This document shows, in pieces, positions 58,387 through 64,000 of a DNA stretch of 64,000 nt. Position 1 is the stretch's first letter, and every line of letters begins with the position of its first letter. Source of the DNA: Hofstenia miamia (lineage: Eukaryota > Xenacoelomorpha > Acoela); NCBI GenBank assembly GCA_004352715.1, contig SCFE01000004.1:2356518-2420517 (forward strand). Reading direction: 5' to 3'. Made by a program: the position numbers and the translations under genes. The notes under the pieces were generated by a model. That model had not been told where the DNA came from. It ran no database searches and saw nothing but the letters and a program-made list of their open reading frames with translations.

Positions 58387-59565
58387 ATGCCTCTGACGGC
58401 ATTAGAAAAGCAAATTTCCATCTCAACGATTGGGACAATTATGTCTGCAGCTTATGCTACTGGATTAGTCACAAATTGCATATTTTTGAAATACTCCGCA
58501 ATTGTCAGCGTCAAGAAATCATTCTTTGCAGCAGCACCAATTACAAGTATGACTATGATAGTTTTGGGATTAATATATTTCATAGACGATGCCATTGAAT
58601 TTGAAATTATATTTTTGCTCTGCAGACTTTTCTGTGGAATAACCAATACGATTGAATGCTGTTGTATTGTACCAATGGTTACAAATATAATTCCCGAACA
58701 TGCTAATTCGTTTGTAGCTGTTCTGCAAGTATTTGTTGGTGCTGGATCATTCTCTGGCCCTGTTATTGGCAGCATGTTCATCCGAGCATTTTCCAACCCT
58801 ACAATAACGTTTCTATTTCTTGGAGCAACACAGCAGTTCATCTCGCTGCTAATATTGATTGCATTCTGCTTTATTAATGAAGCCAAACAGAAACAGAAAC
58901 CCCCTGAAGAAGACAATAACAATTTTAAATCACTAAGTTCTGTTTTCGAGAACACTAGTATGACACACTTCTTCATTTTTTCACTCTACGTGCTGTTTTT
59001 TATGATTACAAATGGGTTTCTGGAAGTATCAATTACAATTGTGTATAAAGATAAGTTAGAAATTGGCTACAAATCGAATTGGATTTTCTTCTTTTACCGA
59101 GATTTGGGCTACATTCCTACTTCAATCATTATTTCATGGTTAACTAAATGGAAGCTAAATAACTTCATGTTTGCTGCATCTCTAATTTTTCTATCCATTA
59201 GTAATGTGATGTACATTGCAATCAACATCTTTGATGTTCAAACTACATTGAATTATGTGTTAGCGGGCGTTTTTCACGCTATGGGATACGCGTTGCAAAG
59301 TACGACTGCATTATTCATATTGGAACAGTGTATTAAATTAAAGAGTCTGCAAAAATCATATGTAAGATTAGTAGTTTTTACATGGTTGATGATTATTAGA
59401 CAAAGTGGGCGACTTTTTGGCACTCAAATGGTTGGCGGAATATTGTTTTCACACTTCACCTTTTATGAAATCATGTTGTTTGCAACCATTATCTTAAATA
59501 TCCCACTGTTTCTTGCCAACTTCTTATCGTTAATATTTGGGAATTACTTTAGTCAATGCGACTAA
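58387..59565 (+). CDS. MFS transporter, SLC18B1/vesicular amine transporter-like
   Basis: 392 codons without an intron. The major facilitator fold is clear: about 11 hydrophobic segments and a charged central loop (residues 163-192, EAKQKQKPPEEDNNN) between the two six-helix halves. Residues 120-128, G-S-F-S-G-P-V-I-G, fit the GxxxGPxxG motif C of proton-coupled drug/amine antiporters and SLC18. The run LEKQISISTIGTIMSAAYAT fits the loop and TM2 start of SLC18B1-like proteins. Motif A (GxxxDRxGRR) is degenerate (LKYSAIVSVKK). The probable role is organic cation or amine/H+ exchange at a vesicle or plasma membrane; the substrate cannot be read from sequence. ATG 58387 is the first in-frame ATG but falls at the end of TM1: the frame is open from 58252, and WISQSILLLQYLCAANKTSI just upstream is a plausible TM1. 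The true start is therefore probably upstream. A possible poly(A) signal (AATAAA) lies at 60132. Confidence 0.85.
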   Translation: MPLTALEKQISISTIGTIMSAAYATGLVTNCIFLKYSAIVSVKKSFFAAAPITSMTMIVLGLIYFIDDAIEFEIIFLLCRLFCGITNTIECCCIVPMVTNIIPEHANSFVAVLQVFVGAGSFSGPVIGSMFIRAFSNPTITFLFLGATQQFISLLILIAFCFINEAKQKQKPPEEDNNNFKSLSSVFENTSMTHFFIFSLYVLFFMITNGFLEVSITIVYKDKLEIGYKSNWIFFFYRDLGYIPTSIIISWLTKWKLNNFMFAASLIFLSISNVMYIAINIFDVQTTLNYVLAGVFHAMGYALQSTTALFILEQCIKLKSLQKSYVRLVVFTWLMIIRQSGRLFGTQMVGGILFSHFTFYEIMLFATIILNIPLFLANFLSLIFGNYFSQCD

Positions 59566-61149
59566 TTGGTACTTTCCATTTGAAATGTTACTTTAGTTAT
59601 TGCTATGGCAAACAAAATTTTATACGGCACTTTTTGTTCTCTTAAGCAGCATTATTTAAGGGCATTCAAAACCAATAATTCTTTGTTTTGTTGTGCTACA
59701 ATAAGTCACATTTGTTTTAATGTAAAAGTTGGTTGCAGTTACTTTTTATTTGGAAGTTAGCTTAGACATTCCCCATATATAATTTCTAAAAATGTGTAGA
59801 GTCCAAGATCAGATATATTTGGTCATTTGGGACAACCAAATTGTACTAAATTATTGTATTTGCATGTATACCCTGGGAGTTCTTTCTTGAAGCATACATG
59901 AACAGTTGCAGGAGTGTATTCCAATGTCCCTTGTGGTAGAAAACTGCTTTGTCCTAAATCTAAATTGGTTAGATTCTGCATTTTTCAAATCGGGCAAGCT
60001 AATGCTTGTAAAATATCAGAATAAGAAAAGTAAGCCAATATTTTTACTGTTCAGGCAAGATCATTATGTTGAGGAACTTAATAATTGTAATCCAAGGAAG
60101 AAACCGGAAATTGCTTAGTTCTTACAACTAAAATAAACGTGCTGTGAATAGACTGGATGGAATGTATGGATGAAGATGGCCAATAGATGCATTTTACAAT
60201 TTGGTGGGCTTTTCAATGATAAATGCCTGGGTTATTTTCAACAAAATTACGGGAAATAACCATATTTATGGTTGAACTTGCCATGCAATTAATTGAAGGA
60301 CAATGAATGACGGATAGCTCTACAATACACGTTACACGATTTGAAATACACGATTTTTCGTGTAATATTCACCTTTTTTCGTGCATCGTTATTGAAAATT
60401 TCGTGTATAATATCGTATATCAGTAACGCACGTCAATGCACTGGCCTAATACCATCAAATATGTTTGAATGTTCAATTTCAGCATATAAGAGGGAACTAT
60501 ATTTTCCCATTTCTAATCTGTATTGTAAACTAAATATAATAACACTGAAAACAAAAATCCTCAATGTTTTTTTATATGGACCATATTCAAATGACCATAT
60601 CTCAGCAGCCACATAATGGATTTTGGTATTTTTTTAATTCATTAGAAATCTAGTGGATTATATTTTCATATTTTTTTCTGAAAACCGTGCAAGCAGTTTT
60701 ATCATAATTATGGGAATTCAAAAATATCCTTAGGATTCGGTAAACTAAACAAGACGTTTCCTAAATGTCGATCAATAGAAGTTACATCAAATTCTAGCTG
60801 ACTAACTATTTTAATTCAAGTAAGGACCCTAACTCAGAAATATTGCAGTATTGAGAAGATCCACATATTGGCTTGAAGCAAGCTTCTTTACCAAATGGTT
60901 TTCCTGAAAATCCGTTTAATAAATGCATGGGTCTGTGATACACATATAAGATATTAAGCTGACAAGTACACAAATCAACGTTGGCAGCAAATACTCCAAA
61001 AAATTGAGCAATTGACAACTATTATTGAATAGCTGAAAAAGCTTTATTAAATTCCAAATGAGAAATTGTGAATAGCTCTATCTTCCATATACAGCTGATA
61101 TAACCAGAATGCCATTAATCGATTAGTTTTTAATACCTAAAATACTCAA
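59566..61149. other. Transporter 3' flank and intergenic
   Basis: AT-rich, with short frames at 59906-60118 (+) and 61018-60806 (-) that have no recognisable features. Confidence 0.5.
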
Positions 61150-61167
61150 ACCTAAACTTAGGACAGA

Positions 61168-61531
61168 TATAGCAAAAGATTCAACTTATGAAAGTCTTTG
61201 GGTTGAAATTCGAAACCCAGACAAAAATTTTAATAGTCAATTATTAAATATCTCTTATTGTCCAAATAAAACTTATATAAATAATGTTTTCTTACAAATA
61301 AAAGATGAATTTTCTACTGCTCTGAGTTATAACACGAATATAATGGTAATCGGAAACTGGAAAGTAAATCTTCTAAACAATAACGAAAAAAGTAAGCTTG
61401 GCAATTTTCTCAATACTTTCATTATTTCACTAATAAATAAAAAAATTCCTTCTAGAATTTCTGCTAATAAAATGCTTCGTCTTATAATTATTTTTGTTTT
61501 GAATTTCCATACTCAGATCATTGCCTTATAG
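61168..61531 (+). pseudogene. LINE endonuclease domain remnant
   Basis: Open frame with STYESLWVEIRN and LLNISYCPNKTYINN blocks of the APE-type endonuclease. The GDFN motif reads IGNWKVNLLNN, so the catalytic Asp is Asn. The C-terminal part (SRISANK) shifts frame before the SDH motif. Not catalytic. Confidence 0.72.
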
Positions 61532-62339
61532 CTACTTATTCGAATATTCTAAAGATCGGTAAACCCTGTAAACCCTCTAAATCTTGGATAAGAATACGAG
61601 AAAAATCAACAGAAAATGTAGAAGAACTTCGACAGTATTAAAAATCAAAAACTGGAATTCCATATATTCATTATTAACACCTAATGAAATGCTATCACAT
61701 TTTACAAAAACTTTACTTTTCTATTTGGATATATGCTGCCCAGAAAAATATATTCTTTCATGCGAATATTTCAAAAAAACTCAAAATAATGTTTCAAAGC
61801 CATGGATTGTTTCTCAATGCATCGATTTAATCCAAATAAAGAAACAGATGTAGAAAAAATACTTAAATTCCCAAACACTGGAAAATCATAATTCTTATAA
61901 ATCTGCACGAAATTTATGTAATATTGCTATACGGAAAGCAAGTAATAATTATTCCCGTTTTCAGTATCAAAGTCTTTCTTCCCAAAAAAATAAGTGGGAA
62001 TTTGTTAACAATTTGCTAAATAGAAAAAACATGCGAACCGAAAAAATAGAAAGAATATACTATAAAGATAAATCCATTACAAATAACAAGGAAATCTGCA
62101 GTGCTTTCAATGAAGTTTTCCTAAATGTAGGAAACTACAACGTTATGAATGTAATTTTTTGCCTTAATAAACCCAAAGGAACTCCAACCTCTTTCTCTTT
62201 TCGTTTTGCAACAAAATATGAAATCATAAAGTCGATACAATGTTTAAAAAATAAATCCAGTTGACCCTCTAATACCAACGTGGTTCCTAAAACTCTCAGG
62301 TGACTTAATAGCTGAACCAGTATGCTACATTTTAAATAA

Positions 62340-63021
62340 TTGTATAAGACACTCCTTTTTTCCAGATGAATTAAAATTGGCAAATATAACACCATTATTT
62401 AAAAGAAATGATCCCGAAGATTGCGAAAATTATAGACCCCTTTCGATCACTTCTCCAATCAGCAAAATTTTTGAACGAATTCTTTTTAATCAAATTAATG
62501 AGCATTTTTGTAAACGTGATCTCTACTCCAAAACACAATATGGTTTTCGTAAAGGTATTTCTACGAGAGACGCTTTAATACAAGGTACAGAAAAATGGCG
62601 ATCAACAATAAATGATAATGAATACTCAACAATTGCTTGCTTAGACCTCTCGAAAGCTTTCGATTCCATAGACCGCAGTATCTTACTACAAAAAATTAAA
62701 ATTCTAGGTTTTTCTAATGACAGCATAGGTCTTATCTCCAGTTACTTACACAATCACATGCAAAGAGCTAAAATTAATGAATCTTTTTCAGATTGGGTAT
62801 GCACTAAAAATTGGGTTCCTCAGGGTAATATTTTGGGTCCCTTATTATTTAATATTTACATAAATGATTTGTCCGAGCAAGTAACATGTGACGTTATACA
62901 ATATGCAGATGACACAATATTATTTCATTCTAATAAATTTCCCGAAAAAGCGGTTCAAACTCTCGAAACAAACTGTGCTTCTGTTGCTAAATATTTTGCT
63001 TCTATTAGGTATAAGAAGTGA
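62340..63021 (+). pseudogene. LINE reverse transcriptase core, motifs intact
   Basis: The frame reads FPDELKLANITPLFKR, ENYRPLSITSPISKIFERIL (RT 1-2), TQYGFRKGISTRDAL, ACLDLSKAFDSIDR (block A), a VPQGNILGPLLFNIYINDLS block B with Trp for Gly before VPQG, and IQYADDTILF (block C). All three catalytic Asp are kept and no stop occurs over about 225 residues, so decay is recent relative to the other LINEs. The protein still lacks a working endonuclease and ends early at 63019-63021 through deletion of the thumb and C-terminal region. Confidence 0.87.
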
Positions 63022-63375
63022 GTAATGAAAAATTCATTTCTAAACACATCTATAAATATGTGGAATGAATTACCAAAATATATTAAACAAATAAGTAGAT
63101 TAAAAAACTTTAAAATGGATATTAACAAATATTTTTGCACTTATAATATAAAAAAACTGAAATAGCGAGGTTATAAATTTTATAATCCTGATTACTCTAT
63201 TAATAGAAACTAGCAATCGCCACAGCCCAAGTTAACTATTTTTTCTTTATAAATATTCGTTGTTTTCTTTTTTGTTTAGTTTTGTATTACTTTCTTGACG
63301 CTTTCACAATTTGTTTTCAGTATTTCTATTTATTGTTAAAACAATTTCCGAATATAAATTTTTCTTCTTCTTCTT

Positions 63376-64000
63376 ACTATTTTTCATGTTCAATAACTTA
63401 ATGAACAAGTTTAGTCATTAATTACAAAATTTAGATAGAAACCCATTTGAATACTATGTAAAATATAAATTTCACTACTATTCCATAATTCATTGCACCA
63501 CCTTATATGACTTGACTAATTCCTTGAAAAATTAATAATTCCAGACTACTTTCTTTTTCAGCATTGATATGTATTTGTAAATGAGATGTAGTTGTTTGAA
63601 ATTCAATGCGTTTTATTTTATTATTTTATCATAAATTCACAAAAATCATATAAATCTAGTTTTATATTTATCAAACCAATGCATTTGATTGAAACACAAA
63701 ATACAATAAATGGATCGATGTTATTGGTATCAAACCAATAAGTTGAATGCGTTTTAGAATATTAAGAAAATTTGAAGAAATACTTTTTTTAAATAAGTAA
63801 GTAAAACTTTTAATCATTCACACAAAATTATTTTACGTGTTTGGTAAATTATTACTAGCTTGCTCTAACTCAGCACAAAACACTTTTGAAAAATGAATTT
63901 AGAATAACTACTATTGCATCATTTAGTGAACTTGATTAGCATGAATTTTGGAAATATTTTAAGGAATAAAATGATTCAGAAAATGCAAAGCAGTTCTAAT
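63376..64000. other. Intergenic, nothing recognised
   Basis: AT-rich window end without a convincing frame or element boundary. Confidence 0.5.

Larger units (their letters stand above)
61150..63375 (+). mobile_element. LINE (CR1/Jockey-like) with intact RT core
   Basis: Plus strand, in order: endonuclease remnant (61168-61531), linker in several frames (61584-62264), RT (about 62340-63021), a short C-terminal tail (about 63030-63164) and a 3' end of CTT repeats (63362-63375) after AATATAAATTTT. A large part of ORF2 between the RT and the tail is missing: RT text ends at KYFASIRYKK and the next block is already the SMWNELPKYIKQ-type tail. The microsatellite tail unit (CTT) differs from the TAC of the 15.1-kb LINE, so this is a different family or subfamily. 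Confidence 0.85.

Noticed and set aside
58452-58976. 174-codon minus-strand frame
   Set aside because: Antisense shadow of the transporter gene, without its own features.
1-64000. CRISPR arrays, tRNA or rRNA genes, bacterial-type operons
   Set aside because: None seen. The TA tracts and short duplications do not have spacer-repeat structure, and the gene structures are eukaryotic.

Overview
This is an AT-rich (roughly 70% A+T by eye), intron-bearing, transposon-laden piece of a eukaryotic draft assembly, most likely an invertebrate animal. The grounds are two rhodopsin-type (class A) receptor genes split by a spliceosomal intron inside the DR(Y/F) codon, an SLC18-like transporter, and a typical metazoan mix of mobile elements: CR1/Jockey-like LINEs with microsatellite 3' tails, a Penelope-like element, Ty3/Gypsy, hAT, mariner and pogo-type elements. 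An AT-rich cnidarian would fit, but no sequence here fixes the phylum. There are no operons, CRISPR arrays, or rRNA or tRNA genes that I could support.

Layout. 1-4.2 kb: no recognised gene. 4.3-6.6 kb (+): two-exon receptor A, 299 aa. 6.9-8.75 kb (-): LINE relic. 8.8-14.0 kb: intergenic, with a purine-rich block. 14.70-15.00 kb: short inverted-repeat element filled with an 11-bp motif. 15.1-19.26 kb (-): the most complete LINE, with ORF1, endonuclease and RT remains. 20.7-24.8 kb: possible old hAT-like relic containing a repeated 395-bp segment. 26.39-26.86 kb: MITE-like element. 27.07-27.96 kb (-): LINE 3' end. 30.22-30.80 kb: perfect 576-bp palindrome ending at an assembly N. 32.6-33.0 kb (-): LINE tail. 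38.57-48.45 kb (+): receptor B, a paralogue of A with the same phase-2 intron, here 8,985 bp long. That intron holds a hAT element with inverted ends and an exact 8-bp target duplication, plus a decayed Ty3/Gypsy element (short LTR, polypurine tract, integrase). 49.61-49.89 kb: pogo/Tigger-type MITE. 53.6-54.1 kb (-): unrecognised decayed coding stretch. 55.94-56.20 kb (-): mariner-type transposase N-terminus next to a 1,000-N gap. 56.41-57.14 kb (-): Penelope-like GIY-YIG relic inside an inverted repeat. 58.39-59.57 kb (+): MFS transporter whose first membrane helix lies upstream of the first in-frame ATG. 61.15-63.38 kb (+): LINE with an intact RT core.

The three host genes all encode multi-spanning membrane proteins. 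The receptors are probably co-ancestral chemoreceptors or ligand receptors, dispersed by duplication and later pushed apart and internally expanded by transposons. Several sequence duplications sit exactly against N characters and look like unresolved assembly overlaps or haplotypes rather than biology.
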